A DNA stretch of 64,000 bases from Amorphophallus konjac (lineage: Eukaryota > Streptophyta > Magnoliopsida > Alismatales > Araceae): the NCBI GenBank assembly GCA_022559845.1, contig CM040128.1:178180413-178244412 (forward strand). The letters are read 5' to 3'. Positions 23,204-35,508 of this stretch are shown here, one piece after another (position 1 is the stretch's first letter; each line of letters begins with the position of its first letter). The notes beneath the pieces are model-generated. The model was not told the DNA's origin. It saw only the letters and a list, made by a program, of their open reading frames with translations, and made no database searches. The position numbers and the translations under genes were made by a program.

Positions 23204-23747
23204 ACCAAAATACCCCCGGAGGCGTAAAATTATCAAAATACCCCCAGGGTACAGGAAACCTCCCGTGACTTCAAAAATGTCTACGACTTTCGCAAATTTG
23301 CATTCATACTCCTAATTTCCAGGGTTTTGCCTAAATATAAGGGGCCTTAGTTGAAACCCTAGCTCAGTCATTCTGTTGGTCGGTGGCAAATGAGTCGATA
23401 CTATGTGCTCTCCAGACGAGCTTGCCCTCAACATCTGACCCCCATAGAAGACTTTGGGATTTCTTTGATAGTTAAATAAAGGTGTTCGGACGTTAGGCTG
23501 ATGTAAATCAACACTGACTGCGGTAAGTAGGGAGAGGTCCAGCAGCCGAACCCAAATCGTCTGATACAATGGGCACCCGCATAATAAACCCTTCACACAT
23601 AGGGGGGGAATGTTTATTTTCAAAAAGAACATTATTCTATTTTATCTACGATAAAAATTCTATGGCTGACAGACTGGCACGCCCGGGGGGACCTTTCCTG
23701 TCTTTCTTCTTTCTGTCAAAGAAACTCCTTAAACCTTCTTCAAGATT
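23204..23747 (+). other. Leader or LTR-end region of Tat-2, no gene seen
   Basis: Contains a TATA-like CTAAATATAAGG (about 23332-23343) with ACCCTAG-type sequence downstream, then G-rich and mixed sequence up to the ATG at 23748. ATGGGCACCCGC near 23569 could be the end of an LTR and a primer site (TGGGCACCCG), but I cannot pair it with a known tRNA. No second LTR copy lies in the window. Confidence 0.35.
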
Positions 23748-24766
23748 TTGATTGCTCCTCTTCCTCTTACAGGACGGGAAGATGAGGGCACATCTCTCTG
23801 TTCATTCGAGAGCTCTTCGTGCACTCGCATGCCACTCCATTCGTGCTACGCACCACCACCACCACCAACAGCAACAACAGCGATGGTCCCCATCACCTAC
23901 GGCCCTCAAATCATCGCCAACCATGCCACGTTCGGATACCTGGTGACCCCACTTGTGTTCGGTGACTTTCCAATGGTCATCGGTTCAACCTTCTTCCTTG
24001 GCGTCGTACCCGTGGTTGGGGCCAGCTCAGCCACGCCCGTGGCAACAACCACTGTGTGTGTCAGGCCCTCAACTTCAACAACTGGCTTGGTTCGCTCGGG
24101 CAACAAGCCCACTGTCGGGGGTGTCAGGCCCTCTACTGCATCAATCGGCCGGGTCCGCCCGATTAAGAAGATAACCATCAGGGGTGTCAGGCCTTTGGCC
24201 CCAGTAGCTGGCTGGGTCAGCCCGGTCAACAGGACCACCATTGGGGGTGTCAGGCCCTTAGCTTCAACTGTGGGTCGGGTTCACCCGGCTATCTCTTCGC
24301 AGACCAGGGGTGTCAAGCCCTTTGCCCTAACAACTGGCCAAGTTCGCTCGGTTGCCATGATGATGGCCGAAGGTGTCAGGCCTTCCACCCCAGCAAATGG
24401 TCGAGTCTTCTCGGTCAATCAAGTCACTGCTGGCATCGCTCCGGCTCAACGGGGGCAGCGTCGTCACTGCAATGTCACTAATTCTACTGCGACAAACCTC
24501 AGAGGTACTGCTCCTGTTCAACGGGGCTGGCGTCGCCCCCACAATGACGTCGCGCCTATGGCGGGTGTCACCAATGCCACCCCTGCTCAACGGGGGCAAC
24601 GCCGTAGTCGGCAGGGCACAAAGCCTGGGGCAGCTACATCCCACTCTGGCAAAACTGTAATCGTTAGAGACCTCCGTATTCTACTCGATGGAGGTGAGCC
24701 GATTTTGCCTCGGGATCGACACGTCCCGACCATCTCTACTTCCAACCGCTTCGAGCTCCTCCGGCA
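23748..24766 (+). pseudogene. Tat-2 upstream frame with two tiers of tandem peptide repeats, split by Tek-2
   Basis: An open frame runs from the ATG at 23748. The last five residues and stop of its apparent 344 codons come from the Tek-2 LTR. The true frame continues at 43053 and ends at TGA 43120-43122, about 363 codons in all, without a stop or frameshift inside. Residues about 104-229 are six 21-residue repeats (GVRP...G.VR/HP), then about three 24-residue repeats built on APAQRGQRR. It is rich in Pro, Thr, Val and Arg, with a basic C-terminal part. I recognise no enzyme domain. Uninterrupted coding over decayed neighbours suggests it was a protein when Tek-2 arrived. It may be the extra ORF of an Ogre-like element or a captured gene. 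Confidence 0.6.
24058..24435 (+). repeat. Six tandem 63-bp coding repeats
   Basis: GTGTCAGGCC-type starts fall at 24058, 24121, 24184, 24247, 24310 and 24373, always exactly 63 bases apart. There are no indels although the bases have diverged, so the 21-residue period has been kept in frame. A second repeat, GCTCAACGGGG-based, follows at about 24440-24630. Confidence 0.9.
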
Positions 24767-27734
24767 TGTAGCACCCTGGTAGAGCATTCGATAAACTAAC
24801 GGGAAATTAACAAGAAATCCTATGAAAAATACGGTAAGTAAAATTCCAACCAATTTATAAAAATCCAGAAAAATTATAATTACATAGAGGACTAAAAATT
24901 TAGGCAAATTATCTTCTACAGGAAATCTTAAATAAAATTTTAAGCCAGGCGAATTAAGAGAATTAGGGCTAATCCACGTTTTACCCTATCGGGCCTTGGA
25001 TCATCTAATTCGGACCCGTTTCTCGACCGTTTGAGCTCAGATCAGACCCAATCGAATGGCCACGATGTGTAGGTCATTTCCGCTCAATTTTTTCACCGAA
25101 ACCCTAACTTAGATATTTGAATTTTTAGGCGAGGCGACGGCGTGACCGGGTCAATGCGTGAATCACGCGCGACCGGAGTCGTGGGCTCTATCCTCTCGAT
25201 CGATCCCTTTAAAAATTGATTAATCCTATAAAACTAACCCTAAGGCCTCCTAGCATCTACGTTTGGTGGCTGCGGCCGGCGAGGTGTGAGGACGAGGGCA
25301 TATTCCAGCGATCTCTTGAAGGGGTTTTCTATCGCGGCCGACGTCATTGTCCCCTCTTCTTCCTTGTTTATGGTAGGTTCTAGTACACCAAACCTCAAAC
25401 ATAATACATCATTAAATTCGTCTCTAAGCCCTCTTTCATTTGATACCAAAAGCCCTAACTTTTGTTCTATATCATGCGAGTATTAGTTGTTTTAGTCGGA
25501 GCATGTTAAAATTAGGGTTACCATTGTTATCTTCGATTAAAGACTAGGTTAGCCGGCTTAAAATTTCAATTAATCAATCCATGGCATGCATCTTTTTGTT
25601 CTCTTTCTAGAGGTATGCTTTTGCCTAATTTCTATGCTCTATATCGACTGGATTCTTGATGTTAGTAGGATGTTTGCTGGGCATCGGAATGGCGAACAGG
25701 CCACGGTATTACAGGAACCGCTCAGCACTGAACGACCTCAAGATAGACCGCCAGGTCTGGGGTCGGTGGTTGTGGCTTGACCGTTTACATTGTTTTGCGT
25801 TCGACACCCCATGGTCATAGACGGCCCAACGATAGACCGTGCGGTTGGGCAGGCGGCTTCTCTCTAGACCGCTTGGAAACCCTAGCGGCTGTTCGATAGA
25901 CCGCGTAAGGCGTGTAGGGTTTCAGACTTACATGACCTGAGCGGCCTAGCGATAGACTGCTAGACCCTGTCTAGCGGCTCTGGTTAGACCGCGCATGTCT
26001 CGCAGATTGATTTATTCTATGTTCTAAGTATGTCGTTCTTGTTAAGCTATGCTTGTGCAGATCAGAAACTCACACAAGGAGCTGGTAAATTATGGAACAT
26101 ATGATCTAATTATCTTATTGTTCATGATTGATATCTCCTTTCCAATCATAATTTCCTCATTGTTCTTATCAATTAATGAAGCATAAATTGCAATCATGTT
26201 TATGTTGGAAATGGAGTAATGATACTAGGATTGTTCTGACAGTCACTCCACTTCGGTGGTACTGACTGACCGTGATACATTGTTTTCCTATGTTTTAAGC
26301 CCTCAATTTTTGTAATAGTTGGGACTCTCCGCCGGATACTCCTTCCCTCGTACTAGGACATCTATTACTGGACCTCCGTAAGCCCTCGCGATCCTGAGAT
26401 TTCCACAAGGATGCCGGGCAGGTTGTACCTCAAATCCTGCACCTATTAACTCGACTGAATCGCTTGCTTATGCCCAAACCAGAGTCGGGTCTGTCCTGGA
26501 CATAGCGGCCCTTGGGGGACCGTTTCTGTCACTGGACGGCCTGGGCGTGACTGCTTGAGACACTAAGTGGTCCTCGGATGACTGCGTTCAACTGGCCTGT
26601 GCGTCGACCTTCTCGCCATGTGCGTCAACCTTCTTGCTATGTGCGTTGACCTTAGTTGGTAAACGGCCCGTATCGGACCGTCTAGTCTTGATGATGGCCC
26701 CCTTTTGACCGTGCCTACTTCTTTCATTCTGGGCTTGGACCCTTTGGGCCAGCTAGCCTTTAAGCGGTCCAGCCAAGACCGTTTATGTCATAGGACGGCC
26801 CGAGCATGACCGTTTACATCCAGAACTAGTTTTCATATGTTTTGCTTGTATTCTATTCCAAATCTCTTGACTTCTCAGTCAATCATGAAATATCACTTGA
26901 TCTTAGAGATTAAGTTACACAGCTTGACCTTGAAATTCTGGCCGATTCCAAATGAATGTCTAAGATGGTTACTTAGGATCTTGCATCCCATAAATCAATG
27001 CCAACGCATCATAAGGGCCCGGTTTGGTCCTAGGAGGAACGCCCGAAAAGTACTAGTGCCCCGGGGAGTTATAATGACATGGTGAGGCATTGCATCGAGT
27101 GCATGACTAGCGTGATATTTATGACATTCGTTCATTTCAATATTCTTGGAATTCCTACATGGAATTACTTCTACTTGACTTACTTGTTTATTTACTTAAT
27201 CGGCCAAGTACATAGAAATGATATCTCAATTATATATTGCTTCATTCTATTGTGTTGGTTGTTTTATCGCCAGTTATTTTATGCAATGGAATTAAATCAA
27301 ATTGTTAATTACTTACACTCTGCCTGCTATTACCTTCTGAGCGTTCGCTCACCCTGTTTTTGCCCCTATTTCAGGTAGCTCCGGTGAGGACTCACAAACT
27401 GATGGGGATGGGCAGGAGTGAAGACCTTGGACCGAGCCAGCTAGAAAGCCGTCTGGAGTTGTCCCTAGATAGTTTGAGTCTGATAGTTGTAGTACTGTCC
27501 AAGAGTTGTAATTGAATATTTGGTTGTTATGTAATTGGTTTAAGTTGGTGGATATTGGATCTTTTATGTTTCTGTAAGTTGGAATAAATGGTTAATTAGG
27601 TTTAATTCCATCTCTTGGTTATTATGTTATTATTGGAGTTATTTTAGTGCTAGCCCAAAGCACAGCGTGTCTAGAAATCAACGTATTTTGACTTTCTACT
27701 ATCGCGTCCCGATATTCCGTGTCGGAGCGTGACA
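24767..27734 (+). repeat. Tek-2 5' LTR
   Basis: TATAAAAC at 25227-25233. From about 25730 to 26000 and again from 26500 to 26820 there are roughly a dozen units with an (A/G)CGG(C/T)C half, a short spacer and a GACCG(T/C) half. The clearest is ACGGCCCAACGATAGACCGT near 25825. They lie downstream of the TATA box, so they should be transcribed. About 26030-26450 and 26820-27734 show no repeats or genes that I can support. Confidence 0.9.
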
Positions 27735-27740
27735 GTTTGG

Positions 27741-27752
27741 TGGTATCAGAGC
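27741..27752 (+). other. Tek-2 primer binding site
   Basis: TGGTATCAGAGC, initiator-Met tRNA type, six bases after the LTR end. 27753-27933 is the gag leader. Confidence 0.87.
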
Positions 27753-27933
27753 CCTAGGTTTTAAGTTCCTAGGTTATAAGTGATGTCATAGAATCCGTAA
27801 CCTTGTTAAAGTCTGAGGTTCTAACCCGGCAAGATTGGGTAGAGACTTGGGGTTGAGTTAATTAATAAACACTAAAATATTTTCGCTAGACTATTCTTTT
27901 AATCAATTTGCTGGCATGTAGGAGTATTTTCTG

Positions 27934-30465
27934 ATGGCGACATAACGCACGTAGTGGAGGGACATGCAATGAACCGTGCAAGGCTTGACTCAGGCCCTCC
28001 AACAGGTAGCCCAAGGAGGAGTAGCACACCATGGTGCCGGTGACCTCCACCGGAATTTCAGAGGCTTGAATCCCCCACGTTTTGGTGGATCGGCGGATCC
28101 CGACAAAGCCGAGAATTAGCTAAAGGTGATAGAGCGGGTTTTTAGAGTAATGATGCGCAATGACCAGGATCGAGTTCTGTTGGCTACATTTCTGCAAGAA
28201 CGTGACGCACGCGCTTGGTGGGAGGCGGTAGAAGCTACGCTCGGAAATAGACGTGCGACGTGGGACGAATTCAAGGAACATTTTAATAACAAGTATTTTT
28301 CAGAACATCTATAGGAGAAGAAGGCGGCGGAGTTCGCTGCTCTGAAACAGAGAAACCTGTCTATTGCAGAATATGAAGCTCAATTTTCCAGACTTTCTCG
28401 CTATGCAACGCACTTGGTGTCCACCGAGAAGATGAAGGCCAAGCGTTTTATGAACGGGTTGAAGCTTCAATACATCAACCAGTTGGCACCGATGGAGATC
28501 TCTACCTATGCAAGAATTGTCCAAAAAGCTCAAGTTCTGGAGGACACATTAGAAATGACCGAGAGGATTCGAGGAAAGAACCCTAGGAAAGAGCAGACCA
28601 CTAGTTCGGGTAATTTCAAACCCAACAATGGCAAGAAGAGGCCCAATGGTGGGCCAAGTTTCTCGCAGGACAAGAAGTCAAAGAATGGAGAGAAGAAGGC
28701 AAGTTCAGCTGCCCCGTCTAAAACCATTTGCAAGTTTTGTGATCGGCCAGGTCACAGGATGGAGGAGTGTTGGCTCAAGCTAGGCGCCAGTTTACGCTAT
28801 AGAAGCCAGGACCATCGTATACCTGAGTGTCCCCTCTTGTCAGACCAAGCTACTCCAAGCAAGCCGCAAGGAGGTCAGAAGCGACAGGGCAAGCTTCAGG
28901 CCCTACAGGAAACTGAGACTGAAACCACCAAGGATGGTGGACTTGTTGAAGGTACACTTATTATCTTTGATAAGCCAGCATTTGTTCTTTTTGATACCGG
29001 AGTGACGTATTCTTTTATTTCTCAGAATTTTACTAAGTCCTTAACTGTGAAACCGGTATTGATGAATTCTCTATTGGAAATTTCAACTTCGATTGGTTCG
29101 GGTTCATCAATTAAGTATTACTACCCTTCTAGTAAGATCCTGATTAGTGGGCAGAATATGCCAACTGATTTGGTTTGTATGGCAATGAAGGATTATGATG
29201 TAATCCTAGGAACTGATTGGTTGGCTAGAAATGAGGCCAGTGTTCATTGTAGATCTAACTCCATCTCTTTTTCTGGACACCCCGAGATTTATTTTGTTGG
29301 GGTTAGGCACTCAAGATCCGTGCCGCTCATTTCGGCCCTTCGAGCTGAGAAGTTAATGAAGAAGGGATGCCACACTTTTCTAGCCTTGGTTTCTTTAACT
29401 GATAAGAAAGGATCTGAGATTAAGGATATCCCTATTGTCCTGGATTTTCCTGACGTCTTTCCTGAGGATTTGCCAGGACTTCCGCCTGAGAGAGAGGTAA
29501 TCTTTTCTATTGATCTAATTCATGGCGCATCTCCTATTTCTAAGGCTCCGTACCGTATGTCTCCTGCGGAGTTGAGAGAATTAAAGAGACAATTGATGAA
29601 GTTGCTCAAGAAAGGGTTTATTCGTCCGAGTACATCCTCGTGGGGAGCCCCCGTGTTGTTTGTAAGAAAGAAGGATGGTTCGTTAAGACTGTGCATTGAC
29701 TACCGATAATTGAACTAGCTTACTGTCAAGAACAAGTATCTATTGCCAAGGATAGATGAATAGTTCGATCAGATAGCGTGAGCATCATATTTCTCTAAAA
29801 TCAATCTTCGATCAGGATATCACCAGCTGCAGATCAAGGACAAGGGTATCCTTAAAACTGCCTTCCATAGAAGGTACGGATATTTTGAATTTGTAGTAAT
29901 GCCTTTTGGACTAACGAATGCTCCTGCAGCTTTCATGTAGTTGATGAATAGCGTGTTCCGACCCTACCTAGATCAGTGGGTCGTGGTGTTTATTGATGAT
30001 ATTTTGATATACTCTATGAGTGAAGAAGAGCATGCTGAGCACTTGGGGATGGCATTGCAATTGTTAAGAGATCACAAGTTGTACGCCAAGTTTAGCAAAT
30101 GTGACTTTTGGATGCAGGAAGTGTCCTTTCTAGGACACATTATCACTAAGGAGGGAATTTCTGTTGACCCCTCGAAGGTAGAGGTAGTAAGAAACTGGAA
30201 TATGCCTGTGAATGTCACTGAAGTAAGAAGTTTTCTAGGCCTAGCATGTTACTATCGAGATTCATTAAAGATTTCTCCAAGATTATGGTACCCCTGACTA
30301 GATTGACCCGCAAGGAGAATCGGTTTGAGTGGTCGGAAGATTGTGAGCGGAGTTTCCAAACTCTGAAGGATTGTTTAACCACTGCCCCTATTTTGGCCTT
30401 GCCTTCTGGAGAAGGAAGATTTGAGGTCTACACGGACACTTCGGGCATTGGCTTGGGTTGTGTGC
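27934..30465 (+). pseudogene. gag-pol: Tek-2 gag, protease, RT and start of RNase H
   Basis: Starts ATGGCGACA at 27934 and has early stops. The capsid (VFRVMMRNDQDRVLLATF, ARAWWEAV, KYFSEHL) is followed by one intact CCHC knuckle (CKFCDRPGHRMEEC) and a second lacking cysteines (YRSQDHRIPEC). The protease reads LFDTGVTYSFIS and ILGTDWL. A TAA after LCIDYR (29707-29709) is the first of several stops in the RT, which keeps the catalytic Asp pair ([11 protein letters not shown]). A one-base loss near 30258 shifts the frame inside the connection region. RNase H begins (YTDTSGIGLGCVLM) and is cut by Ath-1 after 30465. Confidence 0.88.
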
Positions 30466-32426
30466 TGATGCGCAAAAAACGCACGTCGTTAATACGTCCC
30501 GCTACCAAATTAAAATATCCGGCCCATAAATTAAATAAATAGAATAGTTAAGTGGTGAGATCGAGTCGAATCCACAGGGAGAATTAGATTTGAAAGTTAA
30601 AAACCTTGAGTTTTTAACATTTAAAAATCATGAAAATTGAATTGAAACCGCCTTAGAGAGATTTGGATGCAATTTAGAAAGGGTGGAATTGATAGAAGAA
30701 CACATAGAAAATTATAATGAAAATAAGGTGAGTTAGGAAGAGAAATAAAATTCAAACCAAAGAGAATTAGAAGAAGTGACAGAAGAAAAAGTTGAAGATC
30801 TGAGAGTTAGGAAGAAGTTTTATGAAGAGTGCAAAGATAGAAAATGAGAGAAAGACAGTGAAAAATATAAAACACTGACATCTATTGGCGCGGATGAACA
30901 GTAAACACGTAAAAGATAGAACCTTTGAAAATTGATTATAACATTAAAACGGTGAAGAATCAGAGGAAGTGGTAGAAAAAGAACAGTTAGATCTACAAGA
31001 GAGGAACAACTTTTATGAAGAACTCAGAAATAAAAGAGGATTGAAAGGACTTCAAAATGGAGGAACAAAATAAGGTATCAACTTAGATGAATAGGAACAT
31101 ACCAGGACAGAACTTAGAAAAACGTGTAATAACTTAAAAATAAAGAGGAATTAGAGGAAATGGTAGAAAGAGAAAATGTATAGAATTGAAAGATGAACAA
31201 CTTTGAAGAAGACAAGAAATTGAAATAACGACTAGAAAAATATGTAAATGGCTATGAAATGGCTAAAATCTTAAGAACTTGCAATAACAACCACTTAAAC
31301 TTATAAAATTCCAAAACTTCTAATAATTTAAATGAATAATAAGATTGAAAGAAATTAGAACCTGAAGGGGCCTCCTGCCCCTCTCTATCTCCTTGCTTCT
31401 TCAAAAACACTAACAACTCTTACAAAATTCTCACAAGAAATATCAAAAGAACTAAAAATGGATTACAAGCTTCCCTCCTTAAACCACACCCCAACACCTT
31501 TTATAGGATTGGAACTAGCCACGTTTCTCTGTTCTCTGCTCTCTCTATTCTTTGCCAAAGTTGTAGTGTGAAGCCGTGTCTGTCGAAGCCCATCGTGAGC
31601 AGCCGATCGATGGCGCCCCTACGTGTTGAGGCCACATGCGCGTGGAGAAGTTGCATGAGCCTCCTGGGTGGACTTCCACCTTGGCCGACTTGGCCTTTGC
31701 TGAGCCTCGCCAGCGTTGGGCTTCCGCGTGAGAGCCCACTCGTGCTGCCTGCATGAAGAGTCCACGTCGCATGCTATATGTGAAGTCACGTTGCTTTGTG
31801 ACTTTTGAAGCCTTGCACGTGAAGCCTTTTGCCATGGAGCCCATAGTGAGCCCCCATACATGAAAGCTTTGAAGCCTTTGGTTGCTTTATAATGTGAAGG
31901 GCCCATGTGCTCTGTGTTACGAACCTGCAGATAAACATTTAGATATGTAATATAGATATAGCAGGAGGGTTGCAATATGTTATATATATATTATATAATA
32001 TATTTATATGTGAGATATATGTATAGATGTGTTATTTATAGGTGTATATATATATATATATTTATATATATAAATCTATATATCTAACATATATATATAT
32101 ATCTAATATATATCAATATATATCTAATATATACTATCTATATCCTATATAAAGAATTATTTTGCTTTTCTCTCTCTCTCTTTTTTTCTTTTTATTTTCC
32201 TTTTTTTTATTTTGATTAAGATTGGGCTTGGTCGGCATAGGCTTTGGCTCATTCTTGAGTAGACTTGTGAGTGCCTGTAAAATATAATCAAAATTTAATT
32301 AAATCAGGCAATTAAATATTTTGATCTGAAATTAAAATTAAGTGTGATAAATGCATAGTGATGCATATTAATGCTCATAAAAGTGTGCTATAACATGAAT
32401 TACAATGTAAAATTACACACTTATAA
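30466..32426 (-). repeat. Ath-1 3' LTR
   Basis: Plus-strand ends TGATGCGC...CTTATAA; the other copy ends CTTATCA. A minus-strand TATAAAAG lies at 31498-31505. About 31560-31930 is a moderately GC-rich block with recurring TGAAGCC strings. About 31975-32160 is TA-rich microsatellite-like sequence. Frames of about 100 codons occur identically in both LTRs and are not supported as genes. Confidence 0.9.
31975..32160. repeat. TA-rich microsatellite in Ath-1 LTR
   Basis: Interrupted TATATA runs with ATC and GTG breaks. The same block, with small length changes, is at about 37699-37890 in the 5' LTR. Confidence 0.85.
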
Positions 32427-33831
32427 CACCTCCCAACTTACTCATTGCTAGTCCCTTAGCAATGTAAATAATTATAAATTAAGGACCAACAAGAGTTTAA
32501 AATATCCATGTCTCATTTCCAGATCATCTTTCATAGAGTCAACTAAAGATTAGGAATCTGGAATCATTAACACACACTAACCCTAGATTTAGAAATTAAG
32601 GTACATGATAAAGAAGTTATCTTAAAGTTCAATAGCACTTGTGCATGTATAATACTAAATTCACAACGTAGACAATTACATCCTCCATTTTCTATTTTAA
32701 GCAAGTGCCCTTCAACCCTGCACTTCTTAATCAGAGTATTAAGTATAATAGCTTTTTGTCTGCCTTATTACTTTGTCCCTTTTGGGATCTCTTTCTATTT
32801 TCTTTTTTTTTCTATACACACATGATGCCGCACTACCCTTCACTGTTTTACGCGAACCTCAACACGTCTTAGGTGAAGCAGGCCCGGTTGCACAGCTCAA
32901 GGTTCCCTTTTCCTTTTGACGCGAACCTCAACACGTCTTAGGTGAAGTAGGCCCGGTTACTCAGAATCGGAGCATTTTTCATGGTGTTATTTTCTCAAAA
33001 TTTCTTTTTTTTTCGATAGATATGTTGGCAGAAAGCTATATAAAAGACCTCTTCCTAAAAAAGTGCATAATATCAGGTAATATACCCAAAATAGCAGAAG
33101 GCTTGTCCTGCTTGTTTCATTAGCATGCAAAGTGATTTTCATTTTTCTAAAGTGTACATGAACTTTAAATAGATTCTTATATCAGGTTTCCATGGCTAGA
33201 TTAAATTAATTTTCCATCATCCTTATCTAGTCATTTCTAATCAAGAATTACTTTCAATGGAAGCATAAATCATGAAATGCAATTGGGATTTGGGTTCAAA
33301 AATTAGGTAAAATAAGGTTGTATAAGATAACATGATTGCCGTCCCCCCAACTTAAATGACATTATCCTCAATGACATGAACAAGATGAAACAATGAACAA
33401 TGTAAACATGATATTTTTGGGAAAGAACAGCACAACCTGAGGTGAACTTCGACGGCCTTGGCGTTTGACAGCTTGGCAGATCTGAGTAACAGAGTAAGCA
33501 CTCATCTTTCTCCCCCCAACTGATACTTTATTCAAACCTGAAAAACAAAAAAAAAACACATGAAAAACTTGGGTTGCCTCCCAAGAAGTCATTTATTCTC
33601 ACACAGAAATAACAAAAATTTTGGGTTGTCTCCCAAGAAGCGCTTAGTTTAACGTCTTCAGCCAGACGTAATGTAGCTCACTAACCAACGGGTGGCATTC
33701 AGAATGAGCCACCAAATGATCTTATCCTCCGATAAATTCCAGCCCGTGTACCATTGGAGGAAAAGATTATATGTATGTGCATGTGGGCTAGAATCATGCC
33801 AAGGTGGGTCTAGGAATCCGGATGGACCCCC
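32427..33831 (-). other. Ath-1 3' internal non-coding region
   Basis: Starts (plus coordinates) with the polypurine tract complement ACACCTCCCAAC. A 41-base direct repeat starting ACGCGAACCTCAACACG occurs at 32850 and 32919. A minus-strand CTTGGGAGGCAACCCAAG motif, able to form a six-pair stem, occurs near 33570-33590; a second, variant copy (GAC for GGC) is near 33620-33640. That motif is familiar from the region after pol in Athila-type elements. No coding frame is supported. Confidence 0.6.
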
Positions 33832-35508
33832 TCAGTCAAAGAATGGCAGAGGAATTATCATATCTTCAATCATAAAATATTCCTCTATATTTTTAGGATC
33901 TTTATGAGTATTAAACACATCAATGCGGACCTTAACTTCCCATAGCTTTTCTCCTTCATCCTCCCTCTTAAGAGTTACTTGCGTATCATTCGGGTGAGAG
34001 AGGATGAGAGTGTGATCGAGTTTTGGGGAGTCCACCACATGGCCAGTGTCAAGGAGATAGTGAAGATTAGGAATTAAATCAGTTTGCTCCTTAACACACG
34101 GATGATCATGAAGTGCAAGTGGAATCGGCCGATTGGCTAGTTGTAGGATGTAGGAGATTTGTATATAAGTGCCGAGGTCAGGAACAGGTAAAAGATCAAG
34201 ATCCTCCCCAAAATCAGGAGATGCACAATCAGAGTAAATTTCAAGTGGAGCACTCGGTTCCTCAGGTACCAAAGAAGAATGGCTTATGGCCACACTCAAT
34301 TCTCTCTCCACACTCACATTTTCTTCATCATTGAGTTGGAAGGAAGATGCATCAAAGTCAGGACGGGAAAGTAATGGAATTTGGTCATGGATTGGCAAAT
34401 CATCTTCCTCTTCTTCTCCCCCCGACTCAAGATCATCGTAATCCTCTTCACAATTCTTAGGTTGCTCTTCCTTTAAGTCCTCATCATAAAACTCCCCCAT
34501 TATCCCCTCAAGATCAAAAGTGATATGAGTGTTAGATTGAGGAATTATGGATTGATCATATGGACTTTGAGTGTTATCAAATCCAAGAAGTTGATCCTCA
34601 AGACTTGTAGTAGAGTTGCTAGGCATTGGATCGACTTCTATTTCTATGATGTTTTAAGCAACCCGGCTCACATGAGCCTCAAAGTTTTGCAGTTGTTCCT
34701 GGAAGGCTTGTTGTTGAGTCTGGAAGAGCCGTGTCAATTGATCAAATATCTCCTCCTTATGCAAATCTGCGTATGAAGGAGATAGATAAGTGGGCTGAGA
34801 GTCAGATTGTGATGGATAGTAATTTGGAGGGCACTCAGTCTGAGAATGAGATGGTGGAGAGTGTATGGGTTGCCCTCCATAATAGGGTTGATCATAAGAA
34901 TCATTTAGGTATGTGGCCCATTTTTGAAAATCTTATTCATGGGGACTTTGACCTTGATCCTGATAAGACTCCCAAAAAGAATCATGTTGATCTCTCCAAC
35001 CAGAATTAAAGGTATGTGGACATGGGTCAAAATAAGGTGTGGAGAGGTCTTGAGGCATTGGGGCTTGCCTTGCTTGGTCCATCCAAGATATTGTTGGTTG
35101 ATTGTCCCAACTAGAGTTATAAGTATCAGAAGATGATTCATAATCGGGCTGAGAAAATGGTTGGACATATTGAGCTTGCTCCGGAGTAAAAGGTAGATCA
35201 TGGCCCCCTTGACAAAACTGAGTGGTTTGAGTCTGGTCCTGAGTAAATGATGGAAACTGGGCCATCATAGGTGATGGGATCTCATTTTGGGCCGACCACG
35301 AGTATGGACTTTCATAATAGGTCGGGCTATTTTGGGTGACAAATGAGTGTAGATTTAGGTAACCACCTACATAATGGGCCGGGCTAGTCCACATGTGATC
35401 ATTATCATGGTGACTAGGTGGTATGAAGGGGTCTTGATCCATGGCTAGAAATTGATCAAATTTATGAGCCAATTGGTCAAACCTGTCTAATTGGTGTGCC
35501 CAATCCAT
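33832..35508 (-). pseudogene. Ath-1 gag-like long frame, two stops
   Basis: One minus-strand frame of about 559 codons from the ATG at 35508 to 33832, broken only by TAA at 34933-34935 and one more shortly before 34626. The N-terminal part is rich in Gln, Ser, Tyr, Pro and Asp and begins with a possible heptad segment (WAHQLDRFDQLAHKFDQF). The middle has another Gln-rich helical stretch (IFDQLTRLFQTQQQAFQEQL). The C-terminal 264 residues are acidic (DDLESGGEEEEDD) and end with KVRIDVFNTHKDPKNIEEYF. The position after the leader is that of gag, but I see no capsid or zinc-knuckle motif, so function is unknown. Confidence 0.55.

Noticed and set aside
24058..24435. CRISPR-like array
   Set aside because: Direct 63-bp repeats without unique spacers, in a plant transposon, translating as one frame. 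No CRISPR array is present in the window.
23748..24766. Collagen- or extensin-like host gene
   Set aside because: The repeats lack Gly-X-Y or Ser-Pro(n) patterns, and the frame lies colinear with a gag region once later insertions are removed. A captured host gene stays possible but unsupported.
31975..32160. TA-rich tract as a centromere or origin signal
   Set aside because: It is repeated in both Ath-1 LTRs, so it is an ordinary microsatellite within the element.
34731..35009. Plus-strand 92-codon frame
   Set aside because: It is antisense to the Ath-1 gag-like frame and shows no features of its own.
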